The translations under genes were made by a program, and so were the position numbers. Below are positions 8,483 through 17,942 of a DNA stretch of 64,000 nucleotides, one piece after another. The notes under the pieces were generated by a model. The model did not search any database and was not told the origin of the DNA. It worked only from the letters and a program-made list of their open reading frames with translations. Source of the stretch: CAXBCP01 sp047638395 (GTDB lineage: Bacteria; Pseudomonadota; Alphaproteobacteria; MPNO01; UBA830). Position 1 is the first letter of the stretch. Each line of letters opens with the position of its first letter. The DNA lies in NCBI GenBank assembly GCA_047638395.1, contig JBLIMV010000005.1, positions 62,001 through 126,000 of the forward strand, read 5' to 3'.

Positions 8483-9136
8483 GTGGGCGATATATTTCGT
8501 GAAGTCGATGAAGAGCTAAAGCAGGAACGCTACGAAAAGCTATGGCGCAGCTATGGCAAGTACGTGATTGCAGGTGCCGTCGTGGTCGTAGCGGCGGTCG
8601 CAGGCTGGAAAGCCTGGGAAAGCTATCGGACAGATCAGCGCCATGCCGAGGGCAAGCAGTTCGCTGTCGCCGCCGCGCTAATGCAGGAAGGCAAGGCAGG
8701 CGATGCCTCAGCCGCATTTTCGGCACTCGCCGCCGATGCAGGGTCTGGGTATGGAATCCTTGCGCGGTTTTATCAGGCATCGATCGTCGCCAAGAGTGGC
8801 GATGCTACGGGTGCAATAGGCGTCTATGACGCGATCGCCGAAGATGGGTCGGCACCGGGATCCTTGCAGGAACTCGCCGTTGTCCTGGGCGCCCTTCAGG
8901 CGCTTCGCGTGCCGTCGATTGACGCCGCGACGATTGAGGCGAAAATCCAGCCGATGAGCGGCGCCGGAAAAGCGTACCGGCATATCGCTCTGGAGATTCT
9001 TGCTCTGACGGCACAGCGTGCCGGCGATATGGACAAGGCCCGTGCGAACTATCGGGCGATCGTCGATGATGCAGCATCTCCGCCGGGCATTCGCGCCCGT
9101 GCATCCCAGATGTTGAATATCCTCGGCGCGTCCTGA
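8483..9136 (+). CDS. Membrane-anchored TPR protein, YfgM-like (SecYEG ancillary subunit fold)
   Basis: This 217-residue protein starts from GTG 8483 (MGDIFREVDEELKQERYEKLW), with GGAG just upstream. A cytoplasmic helix precedes one membrane segment (YVIAGAVVVVAAVAGWKAW, about residues 28-46). The remainder is a periplasmic TPR-like helical array. This layout is that of YfgM/TPR_21 proteins, which in E. coli associate with the SecYEG translocon and periplasmic chaperones. The neighbours support this: bamB and then der follow directly, the same order as in enterobacteria. The frame is open to 8411, but the sequence there does not match the family. Confidence 0.85.
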   Translation: MGDIFREVDEELKQERYEKLWRSYGKYVIAGAVVVVAAVAGWKAWESYRTDQRHAEGKQFAVAAALMQEGKAGDASAAFSALAADAGSGYGILARFYQASIVAKSGDATGAIGVYDAIAEDGSAPGSLQELAVVLGALQALRVPSIDAATIEAKIQPMSGAGKAYRHIALEILALTAQRAGDMDKARANYRAIVDDAASPPGIRARASQMLNILGAS

Positions 9137-9150
9137 TCGGGAGCAGAGCT

Positions 9151-10482
9151 GTGCACGCCGCATTTCCGAATGTTCGGTTTGTTGCTGTTGCAGCGGCAAT
9201 GCTTCTGCTTGCAGGGTGTGAAGGATGGCTTGGCGGCAGCGTAAATAAGCCGCTTGAAGGCGAGCGCATTGATGTGCTGCGCGGCGGCGGCGCGGTAGCG
9301 GTCGATGAACGGATCAAGGATCTGAAAATACTCCTGCCGCGGCCGGACGTTAATGACGAATGGCCGCAAGCTGGTGGATATCCCAACCATGCGATGCATC
9401 ACCTGGCAGCGTCCGGCCCATTGGCCCGGCAATGGCGCACCGATATCGGTGAGGGCTCGAGCGACGAGGCGCAATTGCTGGCGCAGCCGGTGGTCGCCAA
9501 CGGGAAAATCTATACCGTCGATATCGAGGCAGAAGTCAGCGCGTTTGATCAGAAGAACGGTAAACGTCTTTGGCGGGTCGAATTGTCGAAAGACGATGAT
9601 AACGAGGGCATCCTCGGTGGCGGTATCGCCGTCAATGACGGCCGGTTGTTTGCCACCACCGGCTTTGCTGACGTGGTCGCGCTGGACGCAAAAACCGGCA
9701 AGGAAATCTGGCGCAAGCGATTGTCGGGGCCGATGCGGGCTGCACCGACTGTCTGGGCCGGCCGGGTATTCGCCGTCACGGTGGCGAATGAGCTTTATGC
9801 GCTGAGTGCGGATGACGGGCGTGAATTGTGGACGCATTCGGGCCTGCGCGAAGTAGCAGGGCTGCTTGGCGGCGCGCCGCCCGCGGTGGATGGTGGTGTT
9901 GTTGTCGTCCCGTATTCATCGGGCGAAGTCGTTGCGTTGCGCGTCGAGAACGGTCGTCAGGTATGGACGGAATCGCTCACGGCGATCCGACGGTCGGATG
10001 CGGTGACCGCCATCGCGCATATCCGCGGGCAGCCGGTGATCGATCGTGGAATCGTGTATATTGTCGGTAACAGCAACCGGACGGTGGCCGTCGATCTTCG
10101 GACGGGGACCCGGCTTTGGGAAGTCGCTGTTGGCGGGATTCACGGCGCCTGGGTCGCGGGCGACTTCGTTTACGTCGTGACACGGGACGCAGAAATCATC
10201 TGCCTCACCCGGCGCGGCGGGCGCGTTCGCTGGGTAGCGCAGCTGCCACGGTTCGAAGACCAGGAGGATCAGACCGGGCCGATATTATGGGCCGGGCCGG
10301 TCCTGGCAGGAGATCGCCTGCTTATCGGGAACAATGTCGACGAGATCTGGTCTCTGTCGCCGTATTCCGGGAAAATCCTGGGGCTTATCGAAATCTCCGG
10401 GCCGGTGCTTATTCCGCCCATTGTTGCGAGCGAGACGCTCTATGTCCTCACAGACGAAGCCGACTTGATCGCTTTTCGTTGA
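9151..10482 (+). CDS. bamB: Outer membrane protein assembly factor BamB (lipoprotein)
   Basis: This 443-residue protein starts at a GTG at 9151, preceded by GGGAGCAG. The signal peptide ends in the lipobox LLAGC, so the mature protein is lipidated at Cys24. The rest is an eight-bladed PQQ-like beta-propeller with repeated blade signatures such as GKRLWRVEL, GKEIWRKRL, GRELWTHSG, GRQVWTESL and GTRLWEVAV. BamB is a periplasmic scaffold of the BAM complex that inserts beta-barrel proteins. It lies between the YfgM-like gene and der with 13-14 bp gaps, clearly one operon. Confidence 0.95.
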   Translation: MHAAFPNVRFVAVAAAMLLLAGCEGWLGGSVNKPLEGERIDVLRGGGAVAVDERIKDLKILLPRPDVNDEWPQAGGYPNHAMHHLAASGPLARQWRTDIGEGSSDEAQLLAQPVVANGKIYTVDIEAEVSAFDQKNGKRLWRVELSKDDDNEGILGGGIAVNDGRLFATTGFADVVALDAKTGKEIWRKRLSGPMRAAPTVWAGRVFAVTVANELYALSADDGRELWTHSGLREVAGLLGGAPPAVDGGVVVVPYSSGEVVALRVENGRQVWTESLTAIRRSDAVTAIAHIRGQPVIDRGIVYIVGNSNRTVAVDLRTGTRLWEVAVGGIHGAWVAGDFVYVVTRDAEIICLTRRGGRVRWVAQLPRFEDQEDQTGPILWAGPVLAGDRLLIGNNVDEIWSLSPYSGKILGLIEISGPVLIPPIVASETLYVLTDEADLIAFR

Positions 10483-10495
10483 CCGTTAGGGAATC

Positions 10496-11926
10496 ATGAA
10501 ACCCGTTATCGCTATTGTCGGCCGCCCCAATGTGGGCAAATCGACACTTTTTAACCGCCTGATCGGCCGGCGTTCGGCGCTTGTCGACCCGACTCCGGGG
10601 GTGACGCGCGACCGCCGTGAAGGCGATGCTATTCTTGGGAACCTGCGCTTTACCGCCGTCGATACGGCCGGGCTCGAAGAAGCGCCCGAATCCGAAGTCG
10701 AATCCGAGATGCAGTTACAGACGCAGCGCGCAATCAAGGATGCCGATGCGGCGCTGTTGGTCTTCGACGCCCGGGCCGGAATTACGCCCTTGGACCGGCA
10801 TTTTGCCGACATGATGCGAAAATCCCGTTCGCCGGTCATCCTGGTTGCCAATAAATGTGAAGCGAGATCTGCCGACGCAGGCCGGCTCGAAGCCTATGAA
10901 CTTGGTCTTGGCGAGCCTGTGGCTATCGCATCTGAGCACGGCATCGGCATGCCCGATCTCGAAGAGGCGATTCTGGCAGCGCTCGAGGACTTCGCGTGGG
11001 ATCAGGAAGATCTCGATCCCTATGCCAGTGAAGTGAATGACAAAGAGACCGGTGATGAACTCGACGATGGCGATGATGAGGAGGAGGAGGAGGTCTATCA
11101 CGGCCCGCTTCAACTCGCGATTGTCGGTCGCCCCAATGTCGGCAAGTCGACGCTCGTTAACAAGTTACTGGGCGATGAACGGGTGATCACGGGCCCGGAG
11201 GCCGGTATCACGCGCGATGCGATTTCTATTGAATGGACCTGGCAGGGGACGCCGATCAAGCTGATCGACACTGCCGGGATGCGCCGGAAAGCCCGGATCG
11301 ATAGAAAAACAGTCGAAAAACTGTCGGTCGGCGATACGCTCGAGGCGATCCGTTTCGCCCACGTGGTTGTGCTTGTCGTTGATGCGACAATGATGCCCGA
11401 AAAACAGGATCTGGTGATTGCGCGCCATATCATCGATGAAGGTCGGGCGATTGTGATCGCGGTCAATAAGTGGGATGTGGTCGAAGACGGCCCGGCGGCG
11501 TTGAAACTGATGTTCGACCGGATGCAGATTTCGCTACCGCAAATTCGCGGTGTGCCGGTGGTTACCCTGTCCGCGCTGACGTCGCGCGGTATTCACAAGC
11601 TGCTGCCGGAAGTGTTGTCGGTCTATGAAATATGGAACCGCCGGGTACCGACCGGACCGCTGAACCGCTGGCTTGGGGTGGCTGTGGAACGGCATCCGCC
11701 ACCGATCTTCCATGGTCGCCGCCTTCGGATACGTTACATCACGCAATCGAAGTCGCGCCCCCCGACATTTATCGTCTTCACGAGCCAGCCAAAGGGAATG
11801 CCGGAATCCTATATCCGTTATTTGACCAATGGCATCCGCGACCAGTTTGATTTTCCAGGCGTACCGATACGGATCAATCTGCGTGGCCAGAAGAATCCCT
11901 ACGCGCCGGGCGGGGACGGGACCTGA
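10496..11926 (+). CDS. der: Ribosome-associated GTPase Der (EngA)
   Basis: This 476-residue protein has two tandem GTPase domains, each with GRPNVGKST (near residues 9 and 211), DTAG (DTAGLEE, DTAGMRRK) and NKCE/NKWD guanine-specificity motifs. The C-terminal KH-like domain ends in RGQKNPYAPG. Der is essential for 50S subunit maturation. The linker between the two G domains is unusually acidic (ELDDGDDEEEEE near residues 191-202). The gene is the last of the yfgM-like/bamB/der operon, convergent with a lipoprotein gene only 12 bp away. Confidence 0.98.
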   Translation: MKPVIAIVGRPNVGKSTLFNRLIGRRSALVDPTPGVTRDRREGDAILGNLRFTAVDTAGLEEAPESEVESEMQLQTQRAIKDADAALLVFDARAGITPLDRHFADMMRKSRSPVILVANKCEARSADAGRLEAYELGLGEPVAIASEHGIGMPDLEEAILAALEDFAWDQEDLDPYASEVNDKETGDELDDGDDEEEEEVYHGPLQLAIVGRPNVGKSTLVNKLLGDERVITGPEAGITRDAISIEWTWQGTPIKLIDTAGMRRKARIDRKTVEKLSVGDTLEAIRFAHVVVLVVDATMMPEKQDLVIARHIIDEGRAIVIAVNKWDVVEDGPAALKLMFDRMQISLPQIRGVPVVTLSALTSRGIHKLLPEVLSVYEIWNRRVPTGPLNRWLGVAVERHPPPIFHGRRLRIRYITQSKSRPPTFIVFTSQPKGMPESYIRYLTNGIRDQFDFPGVPIRINLRGQKNPYAPGGDGT

Positions 11927-11938
11927 CCGAGTTTGCGC

Positions 11939-12628
11939 CTATTTTTTGGCGGGTGTTTTCACTGCCGGCGGCGCTTGCCCCGCCTTGGCGTTAATTGCGT
12001 CACGTGCCTTGCCGGCTTCGGTGGCGGCCCGGCGTGCAATATCGGTAAACTGCGCGCGCAGGTTATTCCAGGTGGTCTTTTCCGCGTTGGCAGGCAGGAT
12101 GATAGCTGCCCGCCGTGCATTCGATCGCCGGACGCGGATTTCGGCTTCAACCGTAGCGCCTTCGAATGAAAATGTCAGATCGCTGAGCGTTGCTGCGGTG
12201 GCGCTATTCGTCTTCCGGGTTACGGTAACGTTGGTCAGTGCCACTTGGATCAGGTGGCTGGCCGAATTGCGTTCTGCACCGGTGTTTGCGACTGAAATTT
12301 GTTTTGCCAGTTCCTGCCGGAATGTCTCCGCGAACAACCCTTTGATCTTTTCATAAGCTGCCGGATTGATTGCTTCCAGGTCAGAGCCGGCGGAGACAAT
12401 GAATTCGGGCGCGGAGATGACGACGCGTTCGAACCGATCTGTTGCGCCGGAGGTGTTCTTGAGGAACACACCGAAACCCTCTTTGCCGCCGACACGCTCA
12501 AAGCCGTGGAGCGGGCCGAGCCAAGGGGTTGTCAGATCTATGCCGTCTTTGTCTGCTGATGAGCAGGCGGCACAGAGGACCAGGAAAGAAGTGCTGATCG
12601 CCAGCGTTCTGAGTTCACTCAATTTCAT
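11939..12628 (-). CDS. Putative lipoprotein, DUF3313-like
   Basis: This 229-residue protein has a signal peptide and a lipobox (SFLVLCAAC), giving lipidation at about Cys22. The mature part contains alternating strands and an IRVRRSNARRAAIILPA segment, then a helical basic C-terminus rich in Ala/Lys/Pro (GQAPPAVKTPAKK) suited to peptidoglycan association. The overall shape recalls DUF3313 lipoproteins, but the match was judged by eye and is weak. It is transcribed alone, convergent with der. Confidence 0.55.
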   Translation of the reverse strand: MKLSELRTLAISTSFLVLCAACSSADKDGIDLTTPWLGPLHGFERVGGKEGFGVFLKNTSGATDRFERVVISAPEFIVSAGSDLEAINPAAYEKIKGLFAETFRQELAKQISVANTGAERNSASHLIQVALTNVTVTRKTNSATAATLSDLTFSFEGATVEAEIRVRRSNARRAAIILPANAEKTTWNNLRAQFTDIARRAATEAGKARDAINAKAGQAPPAVKTPAKK

Positions 12629-12926
12629 GATGGCAATCTATGGACCTTACACGGGGCGCACAAGAATCGACCGCACCGTGCCATTTTGTTCATTCGTCTG
12701 ATCATGTCACAATAATGACATGAAATAGACATTTGATTCATTGATAAATAAGGGAAATCGACTGGTTTTTGTGGTCCGGAGGCGAACGGTGTGGCAGGAA
12801 AATATCTTTGGACGGTTGTTTGGGCCGATGGATTGACGGGATCGGCGGAGTAACCCGTCGCGTGGCGTTAACTTCCCCCAATGACGGGCGCAACGTCACC
12901 CACTAACGGCTTGAGAAGGATGCTGG
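12629..12926. other. Intergenic region, no gene seen
   Basis: About 300 bp between the lipoprotein start and the end of the SDR gene. It must hold the lipoprotein promoter, and an AT-rich stretch near 12700-12760 is the best candidate. A small TGACG/CGTCA inverted repeat lies near 12881-12897. No coding signal was recognised. Confidence 0.5.
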
Positions 12927-13643
12927 TTAGTAGGCGGGTATTATCTCGCCGTGATGGCGACAATCCGGTGTGGCAAGGTCAACGAAGTACCCTGCAATCT
13001 CTTCCGGTGTCTTCACGCTTGCCGGGTCTTCGCCGGGAAACGCTTCCGCCCGCATCGACGTGCGGGTCGCCCCGGGGTCGAGAAGATTGATCTTCATGTT
13101 GGTTTCTTCGGTCTCTGCCGCCCAGCAGGTGACCATCATCTCCAGGGCCGCCTTTGTCACGGCATAGGCGCCCCAGTACGGGCGTTTGCCGCGCGCGGCG
13201 CCCGATGTGACGAAAATTGCGCGTCCTGCATCTGACTGGCGCAACAGCGGGTCTGTTGTCCGTATCAGCCGCCAGTTCGCATTCAGATTGACATCAACGA
13301 CTTCCGACCAGATTTTCGCGTCGATATGATTGATCGGCGCCATCTCGCCCAGTAACCCCGCATTGCCGACGACGATATCCAGCCGTCCGAAGCGCTCTGC
13401 GAGCGTTGGACCGATAAGGTCGACCTGGTCGAGATCGGTAAGGTCGAGTTCCAGCAGTGTCGCGGCCCGATCAGGCCCATGCGCTTTCTGAATGCGGTCA
13501 TCTATATCTTCAAGACCACCACGGGTACGGGCAACGAGGATCAACTGCGCGCCTTCTGCGGCGAACCGCTCGGCGACAGCGGCGCCGATGCCGCGCGATG
13601 CTCCCGTGATAAGGGCAACGCGACCTTCAAGACGGCCGGTCAC
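12927..13643 (-). CDS. Short-chain dehydrogenase/reductase
   Basis: This 238-residue protein starts at GTG 13643, whose GTGA overlaps the purF stop. The classical SDR motifs are all present: cofactor-binding TGASRGIG, the NAG motif (VVGNAGLL), catalytic Ser in VTSGAA and the YxxxK pair in AYAVTKAALEM. The C-terminal part DPGATRTSMR is the usual nucleotide-ribose contact. NADP or NAD preference and substrate cannot be assigned. It is translationally coupled to purF, a common alphaproteobacterial arrangement. The frame is open to 13739, but that would place the start inside purF. Confidence 0.9.
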   Translation of the reverse strand: MTGRLEGRVALITGASRGIGAAVAERFAAEGAQLILVARTRGGLEDIDDRIQKAHGPDRAATLLELDLTDLDQVDLIGPTLAERFGRLDIVVGNAGLLGEMAPINHIDAKIWSEVVDVNLNANWRLIRTTDPLLRQSDAGRAIFVTSGAARGKRPYWGAYAVTKAALEMMVTCWAAETEETNMKINLLDPGATRTSMRAEAFPGEDPASVKTPEEIAGYFVDLATPDCRHHGEIIPAY

Positions 13644-15097
13644 GCGAGTTGCGTCAGGAAAGAGAGTTGCGGGCTCGGCTGGTCGGTAGAGTGATCCGTC
13701 AGCTGGATCGGATATTCGCCGGAGAAACAGGCGTCGCAATATTGCGGGTTTTCTGCATTGCGCCCGTCAAGTCCCATAGCCCGGTAAAGCCCGTCCATCG
13801 TCAGAAATGCGAGGCTGTCGACGCCGATGATTTTTGCCATCTCTTCGAGATTATTCTGCGCGGCGAGCAATTGATCACGGTCGGGTGTGTCGACGCCGTA
13901 GAAGCAGGAATAGGTCGTTGGCGGACTGGCAATCCGCATATGGACTTCGGTTGCCCCTGCTGCCCGCACCATTTCGACAATTTTGACCGAGGTCGTGCCG
14001 CGGACGATGCTGTCATCGACCAGAATGACCCGCCGTCCCTCAATGACATGGCGATTTGCATTGTGCTTCAGCTTGACACCGAGATGGCGTATCCGGTCAG
14101 TGGGTTCGATAAAGGTCCGGCCGACATAATGGTTCCGGATGATGCCAAGCTCATAGGGGATGCCTGCCTGTTCGGCATAGCCCAGCGCGGCGGGAACACC
14201 GGAATCCGGCACAGGGATCACGACATCGGCGGCAACGCCGGTTTCAATCGCGAGCTCGCGGCCGATTTTTTTGCGCGCATCGTAGACATTTTTGCCCTCG
14301 ATGGTGCTATCGGGCCGTGCGAAATAGATATATTCGAAGATGCAGAACCGGTGCGGCTTCGGTTTGAACGGGTGCATCGACTGCAGGCCGTCTTCGTCGA
14401 TCAGCACCATCTCGCCGGGTTCTATGTCGCGTACGTATTCTGCGCCGATGATATCCAGCGCACATGTTTCCGACGCCAGAATCCAGGCATCTTCGAAACG
14501 TCCGAGGACAAGCGGCCGGACGCCATGAGGATCGCGGACACCGATAAGTGTGTCGTTATGCAGGGCCACCAGAGAATAAGCGCCTTCAACCATTTCGAGT
14601 GCGGCGACGGTCCGGTCGACGACGGTGTCGAACTTGCTGGTGGCGATCAGGTGAAGGATGACTTCGGTATCGGTGGTCGACTGGAACAGACAGCCACGCT
14701 GTACCAGCTCGCGCCGGATGGCGACGGCGTTGGTCAGGTTGCCGTTATGGCTTATGGCAAAGCCACCGGATGCAAAATCAGCAAACAGAGGCTGAATGTT
14801 GCGGCCCAGTGTATCACCGGTCGTTGAATAGCGGTTATGACCGAGCGCTGAGCGCCCGGGCAGCTTGCTGATGACGCTTTCTTCGCTAAAATTATCGCCG
14901 ACCTGGCCGGCGGCGCGATGGCTGAAAAACTGGCCGTCCTGATAGGTCACGATTCCGGCAGCCTCCTGGCCCCGGTGCTGCAGGGCGTGGAGTCCGAGCG
15001 CCGTCAGGGCGGCGGAATCGACGTGGCCGAAAACGCCAAAAACGCCGCATTCTTCATGCAGCTTGTCATCGTCGAAAGGGTTTGTGGTTATCGACAC
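13640..15097 (-). CDS. purF: Amidophosphoribosyltransferase
   Basis: This 485-residue enzyme carries out the first committed step of purine synthesis, transferring glutamine amide nitrogen to PRPP. The N-terminal sequence is MSITTNPFDDDKLHEE followed by CGVFGV. The nucleophile Cys17 therefore follows a propeptide that must be removed, as in the Bacillus-type enzyme. Cysteines in the C-terminal half (SCFYGVDTP, YCDACFSGEY) fit the [4Fe-4S]-containing class. The PRPP-binding loop is VILVDDSIVRGTTS. It is coupled to the SDR gene and follows cvpA by 13 bp. Confidence 0.97.
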   Translation of the reverse strand: MSITTNPFDDDKLHEECGVFGVFGHVDSAALTALGLHALQHRGQEAAGIVTYQDGQFFSHRAAGQVGDNFSEESVISKLPGRSALGHNRYSTTGDTLGRNIQPLFADFASGGFAISHNGNLTNAVAIRRELVQRGCLFQSTTDTEVILHLIATSKFDTVVDRTVAALEMVEGAYSLVALHNDTLIGVRDPHGVRPLVLGRFEDAWILASETCALDIIGAEYVRDIEPGEMVLIDEDGLQSMHPFKPKPHRFCIFEYIYFARPDSTIEGKNVYDARKKIGRELAIETGVAADVVIPVPDSGVPAALGYAEQAGIPYELGIIRNHYVGRTFIEPTDRIRHLGVKLKHNANRHVIEGRRVILVDDSIVRGTTSVKIVEMVRAAGATEVHMRIASPPTTYSCFYGVDTPDRDQLLAAQNNLEEMAKIIGVDSLAFLTMDGLYRAMGLDGRNAENPQYCDACFSGEYPIQLTDHSTDQPSPQLSFLTQLA

Positions 15098-15110
15098 GCG
15101 GGCGGCATCC

Positions 15111-15740
15111 TTATTGATGGCTTCGGATCAGACGATCCATTTCCTGGCGCTCTTCGGATTTGTAACCGGACTTGCGTTCGGTCCCGACGCCTTCCGACTT
15201 CGGTGACAACAGCGAGCGAAAAGTGCTGTCAGGGCTGGCGCCGGACGGTTTCTGTTGTTTGAGCCCCCATTGGGCCGGGGCAGCGGAGGCGAGCATGTTC
15301 GCGCCCCGCTTCAGAAGCGGCAGGGTTTTGGCGCCTTTGTAGAACGATGCGTTATCGTCCATCTCGAAGACCTGTTGGCTGAATATGTATCCGCCGCTGA
15401 CAATAACGCCGCCGATCGCCAGCCCGACAAGAAAGCCGAACGTGCGGTCGAGCATGCCGAATGCGCTGTCGCGGACGCCACCGGCAATCGCATGACTGAG
15501 AAAGGTCAGGATGAGCATGGTGACGACGAAGATTGCCGCGCCTGCTGCAATATCGGCGATGAGTTCGTTCCCGATATATTCCCGGGCGTAGGGCTGGGCA
15601 TAGGAATAGCCGTAGATTGTTGCCAGACCGGCGCCGACCCAGCCGGCAAGGCCGAGGACCACGCGGACAAGACCCAGGCGAAGCGCAATGACCCCGCAGA
15701 GAACGACAATGACCGCAACGGCAATATCAGCAGTGTTCAT
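15111..15740 (-). CDS. cvpA: CvpA family membrane protein
   Basis: This 209-residue protein has four predicted membrane segments within the first ~135 residues and a hydrophilic charged C-terminal tail. The pattern (ADIAVAVIVVLCGVIALRLG, LGLAGWVGAGLA, ILTFLSHAI, LVGLAIGGVIVSG) is that of CvpA, an inner-membrane protein linked to colicin V production and envelope stress. Its position directly upstream of purF is the classic cvpA-purF arrangement. Its ATG overlaps the radA stop (ATGA). Confidence 0.9.
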   Translation of the reverse strand: MNTADIAVAVIVVLCGVIALRLGLVRVVLGLAGWVGAGLATIYGYSYAQPYAREYIGNELIADIAAGAAIFVVTMLILTFLSHAIAGGVRDSAFGMLDRTFGFLVGLAIGGVIVSGGYIFSQQVFEMDDNASFYKGAKTLPLLKRGANMLASAAPAQWGLKQQKPSGASPDSTFRSLLSPKSEGVGTERKSGYKSEERQEMDRLIRSHQ

Positions 15741-17149
15741 TCAGCAGCCTCTGTCACAGTACGCATCGCAGCATCCGAAAGGTCGAACAGTCCTAGCATG
15801 TCCTGAAGTTTTCGCATCTCCGAAATGCGAAGTTTTGAAGAATCACCTGTGTCTTTTGTGCGGCCCGAACGGCGCCGCGGGGGCGCCCAGGCCGCTTCAA
15901 AACCAAGTTTTGCCGCTTCTTTGAGTCGGAGATCTGCCTGGCTGACGGAACGGACCTCCCCGGAGAGGCCAATTTCACCGAAAACGACGGTATCTGCAGC
16001 CAGCGGCTGGTCGAGAATGGCGGACACCAGCGCCGCGGCTACCGGGAGATCGGCGGCAGGCTCGCTGATGCGTAGACCGCCTGCGACATTCAGATAGACA
16101 TCCCGGTCGGCGAGGCTGATCCCGCAGCGCGCTTCGAGGACCGCAAGCACCATCGCAAGACGGGCTGAATCCCAGCCAATAACCGCGCGCCGCGGCGTTC
16201 CGGGCGCAGGCGGCGATACAAGGGCCTGAATTTCGACAAGAACGGGGCGCGTGCCTTCTATCCCCGCGAAGACGGCAGCGCCGGATACGTCATCCTGGCG
16301 TTCCGCAAGAAACAGCGCCGACGGGTTTTCGACCTGCATCAGCCCCGCATCCGTCATCTCGAACACACCGATCTCGTCGGTCGGTCCGAAGCGGTTCTTG
16401 ATCGCCCGCAGCAAACGGAACTGGTGGCCGCGTTCGCCTTCGAAATAGAGCACAGTGTCGACCATGTGCTCGAGCACCCGTGGCCCGGCAATGGTGCCTT
16501 CCTTCGTGACATGGCCAACGAGAACGACCGTAAAGCCGCGCCGTTTGGCGAGGCGGATCAGGGTGTCGGCCGTGCCGCGCACCTGGGATACGGATCCCGG
16601 CGCAGAATCGAGGTTGTCGAGATACATCGTCTGGATGGAATCGATGATCACCAGACGGGGCGGATCGGCGACATCGAGTGTTGCCAGGATATCGCGCACG
16701 CTTGTCGCCGCGGCGAGTTGAACGGGCGCCGACGCGAGACCCAACCGCTCGGCGCGCATCCGCACCTGATCGACGGCTTCCTCGCCGGAAATATAGGCGC
16801 AGGACGCGCTTTTGGAGATTGCGGCCGCCACCTGGAGCAGGATGGTCGATTTGCCGATGCCGGGATCGCCGCCGACAAGCAGTGCCGAGCCGGGGACCAG
16901 CCCGCCGCCTGTCACCCGGTCAAACTCGGCGACGCCCGTTGTCAGCCGTGGCGGGCGTTTGCTCTGGCCATTCAGCGGGACGAAGTCGATACGGCTGCCT
17001 CTTCCGGCGCCAAGTCCCTTCGGTGTGTTGTCGGTCGATGCCTCCTGAACGATACTGTTCCATCCGGTACAGGCATCGCACTGGCCCTGCCACTTGCTAT
17101 AGGTGGCGCCGCAGCTCTGACAGGCGAATGTGGCGGTTTTCTTTGCCAT
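15737..17149 (-). CDS. radA: DNA repair protein RadA
   Basis: This 470-residue protein starts from ATG 17149 (MAKKTATFACQSCG); the frame is open farther upstream, but this is the conserved family N-terminus. It has a C4 zinc finger (CQSCG ... CDACTGW), a RecA-like ATPase core with Walker A GGDPGIGKST and Walker B-like RLVIIDSIQT, and the RadA-specific KNRFGPTDE motif. A C-terminal Lon-protease-like domain follows. RadA promotes branch migration during recombination. It is the third member of the mlaE-mlaF-radA-cvpA-purF strand, with a 4-bp gap after mlaF. Confidence 0.97.
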   Translation of the reverse strand: MAKKTATFACQSCGATYSKWQGQCDACTGWNSIVQEASTDNTPKGLGAGRGSRIDFVPLNGQSKRPPRLTTGVAEFDRVTGGGLVPGSALLVGGDPGIGKSTILLQVAAAISKSASCAYISGEEAVDQVRMRAERLGLASAPVQLAAATSVRDILATLDVADPPRLVIIDSIQTMYLDNLDSAPGSVSQVRGTADTLIRLAKRRGFTVVLVGHVTKEGTIAGPRVLEHMVDTVLYFEGERGHQFRLLRAIKNRFGPTDEIGVFEMTDAGLMQVENPSALFLAERQDDVSGAAVFAGIEGTRPVLVEIQALVSPPAPGTPRRAVIGWDSARLAMVLAVLEARCGISLADRDVYLNVAGGLRISEPAADLPVAAALVSAILDQPLAADTVVFGEIGLSGEVRSVSQADLRLKEAAKLGFEAAWAPPRRRSGRTKDTGDSSKLRISEMRKLQDMLGLFDLSDAAMRTVTEAAE

Positions 17150-17153
17150 CGGC

Positions 17154-17942
17154 TCAGGCTGCCGGGGTGCCGAGCAGCGCCGCGGACATGGGACCTTCGA
17201 CGCGCCCGTGGATAAACTGGTCGACGATCTCGTTGCCACTGGCGTCGATCTTGTCGACGTCGCCGATCCACGCAATTTTTCCCTCATGGATCATGGCGAC
17301 CCGGTCGGCTATCCGCCGGGCGCTTTCCATATCATGTGTAATGGTCAGCGCCGTCGCCCCAAGGTCTTTGACGCATTTCACGATCAGATTGTCGATCACG
17401 TCGCCCATGATTGGGTCGATACCGGTTGTCGGTTCATCGAAGAACAGGATTTCAGGTTCTGTCGCGATTGCACGGGCAAGGCCGACCCGTTTCTGGGCGC
17501 CGGCTGAGATGTCTGCCGGAAACCGCTCGGCGCTGTCGGCATCGAGTCCGACCTGTCTCAGTCGCTCAATCGCAGCCACACGGGCGTCTGCCCGGCTCAT
17601 GCCATGGGCCGACATCAAACCGAATCCGACGTTCTCCCAAAGGGGAAGGGAATCGAAGAGTGCCGCTCCCTGAAAAAGCATGCCGAGCTTGCGGTTCACC
17701 CGGTCACGTGCATTGCCACCAAGGCCGGCGACTTCTTCGCCATCGATTTTGATGGAGCCGGAATCGGGCGTCAGAATTCCGACGATATTCTTGAGCAGGA
17801 CCGATTTTCCGGTCCCCGACGCGCCAATCACGGCGACGGACTCGCCTTCAAAGATATCGAGGTCAAGATCGCGCAGGACGTGTTTTTTCCCAAAGGATTT
17901 GGTCAGGCCGCGCAGCGCGATTTTGACCGGACGCCCGTTCAT
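17154..17942 (-). CDS. mlaF: ABC transporter ATP-binding protein MlaF
   Basis: This 262-residue protein starts from ATG 17942 (MNGRPVKIALRGLTK), which overlaps the mlaE stop. It contains Walker A GASGTGKSV, Q-loop MLFQGAALF, an MlaF-type signature segment (ISAGAQKRVGLARAI) where canonical ABC proteins have LSGGQ, Walker B ILFFDEPTTG and the H-loop TITHDM. It powers retrograde phospholipid trafficking from the outer membrane together with MlaE. The ORF is open farther upstream, but those residues lie in mlaE. No mlaD or mlaC homologue is adjacent. Confidence 0.92.
   Translation of the reverse strand: MNGRPVKIALRGLTKSFGKKHVLRDLDLDIFEGESVAVIGASGTGKSVLLKNIVGILTPDSGSIKIDGEEVAGLGGNARDRVNRKLGMLFQGAALFDSLPLWENVGFGLMSAHGMSRADARVAAIERLRQVGLDADSAERFPADISAGAQKRVGLARAIATEPEILFFDEPTTGIDPIMGDVIDNLIVKCVKDLGATALTITHDMESARRIADRVAMIHEGKIAWIGDVDKIDASGNEIVDQFIHGRVEGPMSAALLGTPAA

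Noticed and set aside
13649..14827. 392-residue frame antisense to purF
   Set aside because: purF on the other strand has every expected motif and the antisense frame has none.
16678..17673. 331-residue plus-strand frame across radA and mlaF
   Set aside because: It spans the junction of two well-supported minus-strand genes and has shadow composition.
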